64,000 nucleotides of DNA from Acidobacteriaceae bacterium. GTDB lineage: Bacteria; Acidobacteriota; Terriglobia; Terriglobales; Acidobacteriaceae. Location: assembly GCA_003170825.1 (NCBI GenBank), contig PMYL01000054.1, positions 124,001 to 188,000 of the forward strand, given 5' to 3'. A model generated the notes under the pieces. It was given only the letters and a program-made list of their open reading frames with translations, was not told the DNA's origin and did not search any database. Positions within the stretch are counted from its first letter, which is position 1. Each line of letters begins with the position of its first letter. Both the position numbers and the translations under genes were made by a program. Positions 43,505 through 54,418 of the stretch are shown here, one piece after another.

Positions 43505-44371
43505 TCAACTCCGCAGCCAGAGGTCGGCTGCCACAAAGGCAAGAAAGACCATGGCGATGAAGCCATTCATGGTGAAAAAGGCGGCATTCAGGCGGCGCAG
43601 GTCTCGGGGGGAAACGAGGGAGTGCTCATAGGCCAGCAGGAGGGCTACGGCGGCGATGCCGAGCCAGCCGACGGTCCGAAATTGAAAGAGGAAGCCGAAC
43701 CAGACCAGGAAGCCCAACATGGCGAGGTGCATGGCGCGGGCGGCGAAGAAGGCGGCGGGAATGCCGACGGCCTGGGGCAGGCTGAAGAGGCCGGCGGCGC
43801 GGTCGTGGTCGAAGTCCTGGCAGGCGTAGAGGACGTCGAAGCCGCCGACCCAGAGGGTGACGACGGCAGTGAGCACCAGGATGCGGGGGTCCAGAGAGCC
43901 GCGGACGGCAATCCAGGCCGCCGAGGGGGCGAGGCCCAAGGCGAGGCCCAGAACGAGGTGCGACCAGCGGGTGACGCGCTTCATGTAGCTGTAGCCGAGC
44001 AACACCATGAGGACTAGCGGCGAGAGGCAGAGGGTGAGCCGATTGAGTTGGGCGGTGGCCAGGACAAAGATCAGGGCTGTGAGAATCGTGAAGCCAAGCA
44101 CAAACCGGCGCGAGAGCAGGCCGGCGGGAATGGCGCGGTTGCGGGTGCGGGGATTGGCGGCGTCGAGATCGGCGTCTGCCCAGCGGTTGAAGGCCATGGC
44201 GCAGGAGCGGGCGGCGACCATGGCGACAAGAATCCAGGCTATGGTGCGCAAGGCGGCCAGGCCGCGAGCGGCGAGGAGGACCGCGGTGAGGGCAAAGGGG
44301 AGCGCGAAGACGGAGTGCTCCCACTTGATCATCTCGAGTGTTGTGCGCGTCTTGGACCACAGACCTGGCAT
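43505..44371 (-). CDS. UbiA-family prenyltransferase (probable menaquinone MqnP)
   Basis: The protein has about eight membrane helices and the two Asp-rich motifs of the family: NRWADADLDAANPRTRNRAIPAG (first, NxxxDxxxD) and YACQDFDHDRAAGLFSLP (second). UbiA enzymes attach polyprenyl chains to aromatic acids in the membrane. Since mqnA lies in the same window, the futalosine-pathway prenyltransferase MqnP is the likely role, with UbiA-type 4-hydroxybenzoate prenylation as the alternative. ATG 44371 has GGAG six bases upstream. The stop lies just before a possible pheA start, so the two may be one operon. Confidence 0.85.
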   Translation of the reverse strand: MPGLWSKTRTTLEMIKWEHSVFALPFALTAVLLAARGLAALRTIAWILVAMVAARSCAMAFNRWADADLDAANPRTRNRAIPAGLLSRRFVLGFTILTALIFVLATAQLNRLTLCLSPLVLMVLLGYSYMKRVTRWSHLVLGLALGLAPSAAWIAVRGSLDPRILVLTAVVTLWVGGFDVLYACQDFDHDRAAGLFSLPQAVGIPAAFFAARAMHLAMLGFLVWFGFLFQFRTVGWLGIAAVALLLAYEHSLVSPRDLRRLNAAFFTMNGFIAMVFLAFVAADLWLRS

Positions 44372-44412
44372 GGGTGGCTCCATGGACCAGTGTAGTTGAG
44401 GGGGCAAAGGAA

Positions 44413-44448
44413 CGGCCCCGGAGGTGGTTAATCCTCCGAGGCCGGGTT
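44413..44448. terminator. Hairpin after the BON-domain gene
   Basis: GGCCCCGGAGG/CCTCCGAGGCC with loop tggttaat lies between the BON gene and ubiA. It lacks a U-tract, so it may only pause or protect the transcript. Confidence 0.5.
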
Positions 44449-44509
44449 GAACAGCGTGAGATCAGGTATGCGTGAAGCACGGTTCGCCGTCCGCGCAGGA
44501 CCGAAGGAC

Positions 44510-45316
44510 CTATTTCTGTACCTTGGTGGGCGGGTTGGCGACTTGCAGGTAGTTTTTGACGCTGAAGACGCCGGGGACGCCGTTGGCGCGGATGAAGGCG
44601 ATATCCTTGTCGGTCTGGGTGTCAACCATGCCGTAAAGCTCGACATGGCCATTCTGCACCGAGATGCGGATGGGCTTGGCGGGGTCGATGGCGTACCTGT
44701 TCAGTGTCGGGAAGCCGTAGACGGCGCGGAAGACCGCCATACGGATTTGGCTGTCTATTATGGAGAGGGGATCGACCTCGATCTTGTCAACCACGTCCTT
44801 GACGCCGGGATAGGTGGAGACCAGGTCCAGAGCGGAGTCCCTGGACGGATAGTCAAGCGCATGGCCGCCCAGGGTGACCACGCCGTTTTCGACGCCTAAC
44901 GAGATGGCGTTGAAGGCGTTGCCGTAAAAAACGCGGTCATCGGCCAGCTTTTCCTGGAGCTTGGCTTGCAGTTGCTGGTCGGGAATGCTGGGTCCGGCGA
45001 CTGCAATCAGGTTGCGCACGGTGGAGACGCCATTGGCTTTGTGGACGCGCTTCTCGGCGTCGGCCTTGTACTCATAGAGGTCGACGGTGCCGGAGAGGGT
45101 GGCGATGCCGTTGTCCACGGCCACCTTGACGTTGCGATATTCCTTCTTGTTGAGCCGGGCTGCGGCATCGCTGGCCGCGGGGGTGTCTTGCTGGGCCTGC
45201 GCGGCGGCGCCGGAGCCGAGGGGTGCGGCGAATGATCTCTCGGAAAGGCCCAAAAGGGCTCCGGCGAGGGTGGCCGCGAGCAGTGCGGTCCGGGTTGTAT
45301 GGATGGTCCTATTCAT
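44510..45316 (-). CDS. Secreted BON-domain protein
   Basis: From ATG 45316 (AGGAGG nine bases before) the 268 residues have a signal peptide (TALLAATLAGALLGLSERSFA) and three BON units: RNVKVAVDNGIATLSGTVDLYEYKADAEKRVHKANGVSTVRNLI, ISLGVENGVVTLGGHALDYPSRDSALDLVSTYPGVKDVVD and IRISVQNGHVELYGMVDTQTDKDIAFIRANGVPGVFSVKNYL. BON domains bind phospholipid and are found in envelope proteins such as OsmY. A periplasmic membrane-protective role is likely. The track start is 77 codons upstream, in low-complexity sequence without a ribosome site. Confidence 0.85.
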   Translation of the reverse strand: MNRTIHTTRTALLAATLAGALLGLSERSFAAPLGSGAAAQAQQDTPAASDAAARLNKKEYRNVKVAVDNGIATLSGTVDLYEYKADAEKRVHKANGVSTVRNLIAVAGPSIPDQQLQAKLQEKLADDRVFYGNAFNAISLGVENGVVTLGGHALDYPSRDSALDLVSTYPGVKDVVDKIEVDPLSIIDSQIRMAVFRAVYGFPTLNRYAIDPAKPIRISVQNGHVELYGMVDTQTDKDIAFIRANGVPGVFSVKNYLQVANPPTKVQK

Positions 45317-45611
45317 GTGTGAAACCTCCTGGTTCCAGGAACACGGGCAATGCGGCAGCCACGGGGAATATCGTGGCGGGCTTGCCGTTCGCCCATATAG
45401 ACACAGATTCCGGGGAAAGGTTGCGGATGCAAGAGAGTGGGGAGAAATAGAGACAGAAACCGGACGGGTCAGTAGAGCGGCAGGTGACGGGCGGAACCGC
45501 ATCCCAGGTCTCAAAAGCGAATCCTCGCCCCAGCGACGTAGACCCATAGCTGGGGATCCCGAGTCACTGGGGACCCCGAAACCTGGCGCACCCGGCGACC
45601 GGGAATCTGAA

Positions 45612-46067
45612 TCAATGCTGTTTGTTGAATTTCAGGTTCATGTCGGCGTTGGGGTCGCACGCGGGACCCTTCCAGCGATAGTCGGATGTGGAATCCATGT
45701 GAGTTGTTTTTCCGTTGACCGTGGTATCGAAGGAGGCAATGGCGGTCATGTGCGTCATTCCGTCAAAGGTCAACTTGACTTTGCCCGTCATCTGAAAGGC
45801 TTTCATGGGACAGTTCAGGGAGTAACTTCCGCCCATGGGAGTGATGTAGAGTTGCTGGATCTGGCAAGAGGGGTTGGCGTTGAGCGCCTTGGTCCACAGC
45901 TCGTCATTCAGACAGAACAGCATGACGAAGGGCGGCTTGTCCGGCGTGGGATCTGGGGTGGTGGCTGTCCATTCGCCGGAGCGCAGGGGGAATTTCTGTT
46001 GCGCCGAAGAGACGGCGGTTGCCATGAGGACGATTGCGCCCAATGCTGCCGATTTGAGGGAAGACAT
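45612..46067 (-). CDS. DUF3617-type secreted protein
   Basis: The 151 residues begin with a signal peptide (KSAALGAIVLMATAVSSAQ) and PLRSGEWTATT, the start of the DUF3617 family. Paired cysteines (FCLNDE, SCQIQ, NCPMKAF, ACDPNAD) probably form disulfides. Other members are small exported proteins of unknown role. A 295-bp gap without recognisable gene separates it from the BON gene; it contains ggcacccgg repeat ends only. It is alone on its strand. Confidence 0.75.
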   Translation of the reverse strand: MSSLKSAALGAIVLMATAVSSAQQKFPLRSGEWTATTPDPTPDKPPFVMLFCLNDELWTKALNANPSCQIQQLYITPMGGSYSLNCPMKAFQMTGKVKLTFDGMTHMTAIASFDTTVNGKTTHMDSTSDYRWKGPACDPNADMNLKFNKQH

Positions 46068-46220
46068 CTCTACCTGCCTTTTCTTGAAGTCAGAGTTTCA
46101 GGCTGAAGGTTCGAGGGCTTTGCTGTCAATGACAAAGTGATAGCCGCACGCTTCGAATCGCCGGGAAAGCGAGGACGCTAGGGCATTTTCACTGTTCCTG
46201 TAATGCGAGCATTGCGCGAT

Positions 46221-46267
46221 CCCACCCTAGCCGCAAAAACTAGAGACGCGGCGAGGGTGGGGCACCC
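46221..46267. repeat. Dispersed CCCACCCTAGCCGC hairpin repeat, second full copy
   Basis: Same arms as at 38035 (loop aaaaactagaga), ending ggcaccc. It lies between mdh and DUF3617 and may end mdh transcription. Confidence 0.8.
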
Positions 46268-46295
46268 AGGACATTACACTATCCGTGAAAACTCT

Positions 46296-48667
<2,372 letters not shown>

Positions 48668-48925
48668 CGATTTTTGTGATCCCCCTCACACATTGTCAGT
48701 TTAGAGGCTACCACCTGCAAATTGCGCGTGGCAATGGCGGAAGAGGCAAAAAGACCGGTCCATGCAGGATAGATGCGAAGACGGAATAGGCGAGTGCCCA
48801 TTCGGGAGGCGCCATGTCTACAATAAGCAGGAAAAGGATTTTGTTGTTCCGAGCCACTCATTCCTTATGGTCTGAAAACGACTTCTGAACAGATGAGTTA
48901 AGCTTAAGATACGAGGGCGCAGAGC

Positions 48926-49732
48926 ATGACGGATCAACCTTATTCCATATTCATCAGCCACGCCGCAATTGATGAAGAAATTGCTTTTTCAATCAAGCAA
49001 GCCATCGAACAAGCGTTTCCCAAGGAGAGAGTCTTCGTGTCAAGCGATCCAGAGAATCTCAAGCCGGGCGACGATTGGGTGGTGAAAATCCTGAATGCGT
49101 TGGAAAGCGCAAGTTATATTTTGGTTCTCACCACAGAACGCGGTCTCAGTAGAAAGTGGGTATGGTTTGAATCAGGGCGAACGTGGTTCTCAAAAGTGAA
49201 ACTAATTCCATGCTGCATCGGGAAAATCCGCAAGAGCAACCTTCCCGCACCTTTCTCAGACCGAATGGCAATTAATATTGATGAGCGGCCAGGAGCAGAA
49301 GCTTTATTTGGCGCACTACAGGAACAATTCGGGACTCTGACAAAACTGCCCGATTACGGCGAATTCACTCAAACGATGGTACGTCTCGATGTTAGAGCGG
49401 AAGAGAAAGGCAGAATTCAAGAGGATCCATTTATTAGCGAAATAATGAATGACATAGAACACAAGATGAAGACGCTATCACCAGCCGAGAGAGAAACAAT
49501 CAAACAGTTCGCAATCTACGGAGATCTAAGCACCGCAGGAGCCAGAACTATTGTGAAGGGAACCGGGGTGAATATGGATAAATGGTCAGTCCCAAGTTAT
49601 CTCATTACACTCACTGGTTGGCTGGTATCTAACGCTGGAAACTCAACATACGATGAAATGCATCAAAACGTCTATAGCATTAACCCATCGGTGAGGCCCC
49701 ACCTGCGCGCCTATTTTTCAAGACAGAAATGA
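48926..49732 (+). CDS. TIR-domain protein, probable NAD+-consuming defence effector
   Basis: The 268 residues start with YSIFISHAAIDEEIAFSIKQAIEQAF, the TIR betaA-alphaA unit, then VFVSSD (BB-loop side) and KWVWFESGRTWF, in which the Glu of the FESG segment is at the catalytic position of NADase TIR domains. After about residue 145 comes a helical C-terminal domain (LSPAERETIKQFAIYGDLSTAG...TLTGWLVSNAG) that resembles a winged helix, which may sense the trigger. Bacterial TIR proteins commonly deplete NAD or make signal nucleotides after phage attack. The gene is markedly AT-richer than its neighbours, suggesting transfer. No Thoeris or Argonaute partner is next to it; vapBC follows. Confidence 0.82.
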   Translation: MTDQPYSIFISHAAIDEEIAFSIKQAIEQAFPKERVFVSSDPENLKPGDDWVVKILNALESASYILVLTTERGLSRKWVWFESGRTWFSKVKLIPCCIGKIRKSNLPAPFSDRMAINIDERPGAEALFGALQEQFGTLTKLPDYGEFTQTMVRLDVRAEEKGRIQEDPFISEIMNDIEHKMKTLSPAERETIKQFAIYGDLSTAGARTIVKGTGVNMDKWSVPSYLITLTGWLVSNAGNSTYDEMHQNVYSINPSVRPHLRAYFSRQK

Positions 49733-49783
49733 TTCTCAGGACTGCCCCCGAGTCTCGATTTTCAGATTAGGGGGATTACGCCG

Positions 49784-49812
49784 CTGGGTGCCGGGTGCCC
49801 CATCCTTGCGAC
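49784..49812. repeat. Partial dispersed repeat (GGGTGCCCCATCC)
   Basis: An inverted half copy of the repeat at 38035 lies in the gap between the TIR gene and vapB. Confidence 0.45.
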
Positions 49813-49893
49813 GTTTTTGTTGTTTGGCGCGAGGGCAGGAAACCAGGAACCCCAAGCGAGCGAAAAGCGAGCCATTGGCCCCACCGCAGGTGC

Positions 49894-49933
49894 TTGACAT
49901 CATGATGTCTCCCAGCGTAGCATCATGATGTGC
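49894..49933 (+). promoter_or_regulatory. vapBC promoter with two palindromic operators
   Basis: TTGACA (49894-49899) and TAGCAT (49918-49923) are spaced by 18 bp; the GTG start of vapB lies six bases after the -10 box, so the transcript is predicted to be leaderless. GACATCATGATGTC (49896-49909) is a perfect palindrome and CATCATGATG recurs at 49921-49930; centres are 23 bp apart, about two helix turns. VapB dimers bound here would cover the promoter and repress it. Confidence 0.7.
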
Positions 49934-50175
49934 GGACCACGCTTACCATTGACGACGACATTGCCGTGCTCGTGGAGCAGGAGCAGCGGCGCTCGGGTGA
50001 CTCTTTCAAGGGCACCGTGAACACTCTGCTCCGCCTGGGCCTTACCGCCGACCGCAATCCTCAACCCAGAAAGCGCTTTGTGGTAAAGCCCCGCAAGATG
50101 GGCCTCCCGCCAGGGCTGAGCTACGACAGCATCCCCGACCTTCTCGAAGCAATTGAAGGGCCGTATCACAAGTGA
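49930..50175 (+). CDS. vapB: VapB-type antitoxin
   Basis: The 81 residues begin with RTTLTIDDDIAVLVEQEQRRSGDSFKGTVNTLLRLGL, a ribbon-helix-helix fold, then a C-terminal tail (KRFVVKPRKMGLPPGLSYDS) that would thread into the VapC groove. It neutralises VapC and represses the operon. GTG 49930 is the start; the 3' end overlaps vapC by four bases (GTGA). Confidence 0.88.
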   Translation: MRTTLTIDDDIAVLVEQEQRRSGDSFKGTVNTLLRLGLTADRNPQPRKRFVVKPRKMGLPPGLSYDSIPDLLEAIEGPYHK

Positions 50176-50606
50176 TTGTCCTCGACGCGAACCTACTCTT
50201 GTACGCCTATGACAGCGAGTGCGCGGAGCACGAGAAGGCACATTCCTGGTTGGAAACCGTCTTCTCGGGTCAGGAGCCCATCGGTCTTCCGTGGCAGACG
50301 ATCTCAGCATTCTTACGCATCCACACGAATTCAAGGCTGCCAGGCGACCGCTTCACCACCGAGGAAGCGGTACGAGTGATCGATGAGTGGATGGACCTGC
50401 CGCAGGTTCGATTGCTGGTTCCAGGAGAGCGTCATTGGGGCCTATTCCGGCAGATGCTGTTGGAGGGTAAGGTTCGCGGTCCCCTTGCCACTGATGCAGA
50501 ATTGGCCGCTCTCACGATTGAATACGGCGGAGTGCTGCACACCACCGACCGCGATTTTGCCCGGTTTCCTGGGCTGCGATGGGTCAATCCGCTGCTGGAA
50601 CCCTGA
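50172..50606 (+). CDS. vapC: VapC-type PIN-domain ribonuclease toxin
   Basis: The 144 residues show the PIN acidic residues: the first Asp in VLDANLLLYAYD, Glu in EEAVRVIDEW or upstream segments, and the third and fourth acidic residues in ATDAELAALTIEYGGVLHTTDRDFARFPGLRW. VapC proteins cleave tRNA or rRNA. The start is GTG 50172, coupled to vapB. The locus is next to the TIR gene, so the island holds two growth-arrest systems. Confidence 0.92.
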   Translation: MIVLDANLLLYAYDSECAEHEKAHSWLETVFSGQEPIGLPWQTISAFLRIHTNSRLPGDRFTTEEAVRVIDEWMDLPQVRLLVPGERHWGLFRQMLLEGKVRGPLATDAELAALTIEYGGVLHTTDRDFARFPGLRWVNPLLEP

Positions 50607-50798
50607 GATCCGCCCCTCGATCTGGCGCTCCGAAGTGTCCATGGCCGGACAGCTCCGCGGCGGCGGGCGGAATTGCGCCGCGCAAAGTTGAGACGAAATC
50701 GCCGCAAATGCTGTTTTCACCCGCCCGGATGCGATAGACTCATGCGGGAACGTTCAACAGAATTGCCGAACTTCAAACTCACGGAGGGTACATAGAAA

Positions 50799-51359
50799 TT
50801 GGGAAAAGGCATGGTCCCGAAGAGGATTTTCTTTACCAAGGGCGTGGGCAAACATAAGGAGCGTTTGACCTCCTTTGAGCTGGCGCTTCGGGATGCGGGG
50901 ATCGCCTCGCAGAATCTGGTGCGCGTCTCTTCCATTTTTCCGCCGCAGTGCAAGGTGATTCCGCGCAAGGAAGGGCTCAAGTATCTGCGTGACGGCGAGG
51001 TGGTTTTTTCGGTGATCGCGGAGAACTCGACGCGCGAGCCGCACCGGCTGATCGTATCGAGCATCGGCGTGGCCATCCCCGCGGACCGCAACACCTACGG
51101 CTACCTGAGCGAGCATCACAGCTTCGGCGAGACCGAGGAGCAGGCGGGCGAGTACGCCGAGGAGCTGGCCGCTGAGATGCTGGCCACCACCCTGGACGTG
51201 GACTTCGATCCTGACAAGAGCTGGGACGAGAAGAAGGAGATTTACCGCATCTCCAACAAGATTGTGCGCACCAGCAACGTGACGCAATCGGCCGTGGGCG
51301 ACAAGCGCGGGCTGTGGACGACGACGATTGCGGCAGCGGTGCTGATTTTGGAAGAGTAG
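50799..51359 (+). CDS. pdaD: Pyruvoyl-dependent arginine decarboxylase
   Basis: PdaD makes agmatine from arginine using a pyruvoyl group formed by self-cleavage at a serine. The 186 residues contain the cleavage site [11 protein letters not shown] near residue 47, plus [20 protein letters not shown] and [26 protein letters not shown] 50799 (GGAGGG ten bases upstream) and ATG 50811 ([11 protein letters not shown]) are both possible starts. The following genes aguB and aguA finish the route to putrescine, which supports the assignment. Confidence 0.93.
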   Translation: MGKGMVPKRIFFTKGVGKHKERLTSFELALRDAGIASQNLVRVSSIFPPQCKVIPRKEGLKYLRDGEVVFSVIAENSTREPHRLIVSSIGVAIPADRNTYGYLSEHHSFGETEEQAGEYAEELAAEMLATTLDVDFDPDKSWDEKKEIYRISNKIVRTSNVTQSAVGDKRGLWTTTIAAAVLILEE

Positions 51360-51383
51360 CGCTGAGGTCCATTAGAAATGCTG

Positions 51384-51412
51384 AGGCCAATCCCGCCAGG
51401 CGGGGTTGGCCT
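51384..51412. repeat. Palindromic hairpin between pdaD and aguB
   Basis: AGGCCAATCCCGCC pairs with GGCGGGGTTGGCCT around a very short loop. No U-run follows. It may weaken or partly end transcription between the first and later genes. Confidence 0.55.
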
Positions 51413-51457
51413 TGCCGCATGGTTGCGCAGGATTGTTTCAGGAGGATTGGCCCGCGA

Positions 51458-52402
51458 ATGATGGGGAATGCGCGCAAATACGTTGTGGGGCTGGTGCAGA
51501 TGCGCATGGGCGCGGACCCGGAGGCGAACTTCGCGTCGGCGGTGCGGCATATTGAAGAGGCCGCGCGGCAGGGCGCAAATATTGTTTGCTTGCCGGAGCT
51601 TTTCCGCGCGCAGTACTTTTGCCAGCGCGAGGATATCCGGCTGTTCGATCTGGCTGAGCCGATCCCCGGTCCATCGACGACGAAGCTGGCCGAGGTTGCG
51701 CGCAAGGCCCGGGTTGCGATTGTGGCTTCGCTCTTCGAGCGGAGGGCGCCGGGGCTTTATCACAATACGGCGGTGACGCTGAATATGGATGGGGCCATCG
51801 CAGGCGTATACCGCAAGATGCACATTCCGGACGATCCGCTGTATTACGAAAAGTTCTACTTTGCGCCTGGGGACCTGGGTTTTCAGGCCGTGGACACGGC
51901 TTTTGGGCGCGTAGGCACGCTGGTTTGCTGGGACCAGTGGTATCCGGAGGGCGCGCGGCTGACGGCTCTGCAGGGCGCGGAGGTACTGTTTTATCCGACG
52001 GCGATTGGGTGGCACCCGGCGGAGAAGGATGAGTTTGGCGCAGCGCAGTACGATGCGTGGCAGACCATCCAGCGGGCGCACGCGATTGCCAATGGGGTGT
52101 ATGTGGCGGGCGTGAACCGCGTGGGAGTGGAACACGGCGACGTGGAGGGCAATCGCGCCGACGGGCCGGGGCTGGAGTTCTGGGGCGGCAGCTTTTTGGC
52201 CGATCCGTTTGGGCGCATCATCGCCAAGGCCTCGCACGATGCGGAAGAGATCCTGTTGGGCGAGATCGACCTGGGTCTGATCGAGGAGACGCGGCGCAAC
52301 TGGCCGTTCCTGCGTGACCGCCGCATCGATGCCTACGCGCCGATCACCCAGTGTTATCTCGATCCGGTGAACACGTGGACGCAGGACGGAGAGCCAAAGT
52401 GA
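51458..52402 (+). CDS. aguB: N-carbamoylputrescine amidase
   Basis: AguB hydrolyses N-carbamoylputrescine to putrescine, CO2 and ammonia. The nitrilase catalytic triad is visible: Glu in VCLPELFRAQYF, Lys in YRKMHIPDDP and Cys in GTLVCWDQWYPEGARL. From ATG 51458 it has 314 residues; AGGAGG lies about 13 bases upstream. Its stop overlaps the aguA GTG by four bases. Confidence 0.95.
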   Translation: MMGNARKYVVGLVQMRMGADPEANFASAVRHIEEAARQGANIVCLPELFRAQYFCQREDIRLFDLAEPIPGPSTTKLAEVARKARVAIVASLFERRAPGLYHNTAVTLNMDGAIAGVYRKMHIPDDPLYYEKFYFAPGDLGFQAVDTAFGRVGTLVCWDQWYPEGARLTALQGAEVLFYPTAIGWHPAEKDEFGAAQYDAWQTIQRAHAIANGVYVAGVNRVGVEHGDVEGNRADGPGLEFWGGSFLADPFGRIIAKASHDAEEILLGEIDLGLIEETRRNWPFLRDRRIDAYAPITQCYLDPVNTWTQDGEPK

Positions 52403-53586
52403 CTTTTGCGGGTTCTTCGGGGGCTGGTTCTGTTCGGGCCGCCTCTTTGCCGTCCGCAGCAACGCCGCGAGAACTGGGTTACATCATGGCCGCCGAGTGG
52501 GAGCGGCACGAGGCCACCTGGCTGGCGTGGCCGCACAATCCCGAGGACTGGCCGGGCAAATTTCAGGCGATTCCGTGGGTTTATGCAGAGATTGTGCGGT
52601 TGCTTGCGGTGCGGGAGCGGGTGCACATTCTGGTGAATGACGCGAAGGCTGATGGACGCGCGCGGGGGATTCTGGAGAGGGCTGGAGCGCATCTGGACAG
52701 GATGAGCTTTCATGTGTGGCCGACGAACCGGGGATGGACCCGCGACTCGGGACCCATCTTTGTGCGTAACGCTGAAGGCAAGGTGGCGATTACCAACTGG
52801 CACTTCAACGCATGGGCCAAGTACGCGGACTGGCAGCTCGACGACCAGGTGCCGGGGCGCGTGGCGGTGCTGCTGGGACTGCCGGAGTGGAAGCCTGCGG
52901 TGGAGCTTGCGGACGGTTCTCGACGGCGGCTGGTGTTGGAGGGCGGGTCGATCGACACCAATGGCCAGGGGGTTCTGCTGACCACCGAGGAGTGCCTGCT
53001 GAGCGAGGCGCAGGAGCGCAATCCGGGCGTCGGACGCGAAAAATTGGAGCAAGCGTTTCACGATTTTCTGGGGATCGACCAGGTGATTTGGCTCAATCGA
53101 GGAGTGGCCGGGGACGACACGCACGGGCATGTGGACGACATTTCGCGGTTCGTAGGGGATGTGACCATCGTGACTGCCGTTGAGCCGAATACGAAGGATC
53201 CGAACCATGAGCCGCTGGCCGAGAATTTGGAGCGGCTGAAGGCGGCGCGGACGTTAGACGGGAAGCAGTTCACGCTGGTGGAGTTGCCGCTGCCGCGGCC
53301 GGTGATTTTCAGGGGCCAGCGGCTTCCGGCAAGTTACGCGAATTTCTATATTGCGAATGGGCTGGTGTTAGTGCCGACGTTTCACGATCCCAACGACCGC
53401 GTGGCGCTGAACATTCTGGCTGAGGTGTTTCCGGAGCGCGATGTCATCGGCATCCACTCGGTGGACTTGGTCTGGGGCCTGGGCACGCTGCACTGCATGA
53501 CGCAGCAACAGCCGGCAGCACACCCCACGGACCCCGGCTCTACGAGCCACCCGTCCGCGGGGGCCCCGGCGGCGGCGCTGGCATGA
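52399..53586 (+). CDS. aguA: Agmatine deiminase
   Basis: AguA converts agmatine to N-carbamoylputrescine. The guanidino-modifying fold shows WPTNRGWTRDSGPIFV, LEGGSIDTNGQG, GDDTHGHVDDISRFV with the catalytic Asp/His, and the nucleophile Cys in GTLHCMTQQQPA near the C-terminus. GTG 52399 is the likely start (395 residues); the first 30 residues before YIMAAEWERHEATWLAWP are extra compared with relatives. A Pro/Ala-rich tail follows the active-site Cys. The 3' end overlaps tadA (ATGA). Confidence 0.95.
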   Translation: MTFAGSSGAGSVRAASLPSAATPRELGYIMAAEWERHEATWLAWPHNPEDWPGKFQAIPWVYAEIVRLLAVRERVHILVNDAKADGRARGILERAGAHLDRMSFHVWPTNRGWTRDSGPIFVRNAEGKVAITNWHFNAWAKYADWQLDDQVPGRVAVLLGLPEWKPAVELADGSRRRLVLEGGSIDTNGQGVLLTTEECLLSEAQERNPGVGREKLEQAFHDFLGIDQVIWLNRGVAGDDTHGHVDDISRFVGDVTIVTAVEPNTKDPNHEPLAENLERLKAARTLDGKQFTLVELPLPRPVIFRGQRLPASYANFYIANGLVLVPTFHDPNDRVALNILAEVFPERDVIGIHSVDLVWGLGTLHCMTQQQPAAHPTDPGSTSHPSAGAPAAALA

Positions 53587-54032
53587 TCGCCGATCTTGAA
53601 GCGATGCAAGCCGCGCTCGCCGAAGCCCACCTGGCCGCGGAGGCCGGCGAGGCGCCGATTGGGGCGGTGGTGGTCCGCGATGGGGCGATTGTGGCGCGGG
53701 GGCAGAATCGCGTACTGCGCGACCTGGACCCGACGGCGCACGCGGAGATCGTGGCCTTGCGGGCGGCGGTCGCGGCAGTGGGCAATTACAGGCTGCCGGG
53801 CTGCACGTTGTATGCGACGCTAGAGCCGTGCGCGATGTGCGCAGGGGCGATGATTCATGCGCGGCTGGACCGGCTGGTGTTTGCGGCTGCTGATCCCAAG
53901 GCGGGGGCGGCGGGGTCGGTGCTGGCGGTACTGAACCATCCGCAGCTCAACCACCAGATGATGGTGGAGCAGGGGATTCTGGCCGCTGAGGCGGCGGAGT
54001 TGCTGCGGAGCTTCTTTCGGGAGCGGCGGTAG
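53583..54032 (+). CDS. tadA: tRNA-specific adenosine deaminase
   Basis: TadA makes inosine at position 34 of tRNA-Arg(ACG). The 149 residues have the zinc deaminase site DPTAHAEIVALR (His and the proton-shuttling Glu) and LEPCAMCAGAMIHAR (two Cys ligands). The protein is of normal length. Its ATG overlaps the aguA stop, so it is expressed with the putrescine genes. Confidence 0.93.
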   Translation: MIADLEAMQAALAEAHLAAEAGEAPIGAVVVRDGAIVARGQNRVLRDLDPTAHAEIVALRAAVAAVGNYRLPGCTLYATLEPCAMCAGAMIHARLDRLVFAAADPKAGAAGSVLAVLNHPQLNHQMMVEQGILAAEAAELLRSFFRERR

Positions 54033-54079
54033 AGCTAGCTGTGAGTCATTGTTCCTGATGGTAGCAGCGGGAACCCGAG

Positions 54080-54085
54080 TAAAAT
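54080..54085 (+). promoter_or_regulatory. Putative -10 box of the glutaredoxin gene
   Basis: TAAAAT lies exactly six bases before the ATG at 54092, suggesting a leaderless transcript. Confidence 0.4.
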
Positions 54086-54091
54086 GACCGC

Positions 54092-54349
54092 ATGAAGGTG
54101 CAGATTTATGCCACTTCCTGGTGCGGGGACTGCCGGGCGGCCAGAAAGTTTCTCGACTCCCACGGCATCGAGTACACCGTGATCGATGTGGACCGTGATC
54201 GGGATGCCTCAGCCGAGGTGGTTCGCCGCGTGGGGAAGCGGGCCGTTCCGCAACTGGTGATCGACGGGGAGTGGTTTCAGCCGTACAAGCCGGGCAGAGG
54301 GCTGCTTTTGGAGGAACTGCATCAGCGTTTGGGGATTCCGCGCAGCTAA
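54092..54349 (+). CDS. Glutaredoxin-like protein
   Basis: The 85 residues form a single thioredoxin fold: VQIYATSWCGDCRAARKFLDSHGIEYTVIDVDRD with the CGDC redox pair, then VGKRAVPQLVIDG with the cis-proline. The CGDC site resembles the monothiol/NrdH-like and mycoredoxin types. It may reduce ribonucleotide reductase or mixed disulfides. Located between tadA and purB with its own promoter-like box. Confidence 0.9.
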   Translation: MKVQIYATSWCGDCRAARKFLDSHGIEYTVIDVDRDRDASAEVVRRVGKRAVPQLVIDGEWFQPYKPGRGLLLEELHQRLGIPRS

Positions 54350-54418
54350 GTACATTTCCCTCGTACAATCATAGAGTTGGCGCAGGGCGCGGAATGCGGC
54401 TCTGGCAAGGAGTCTCCC

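Noticed and set aside
54377-54418. TTG start of purB at 54377
   Set aside because: Relatives begin at the LIERYTRP segment and AAGGAG is placed for TTG 54419, although the TACAAT box before 54377 is noted.
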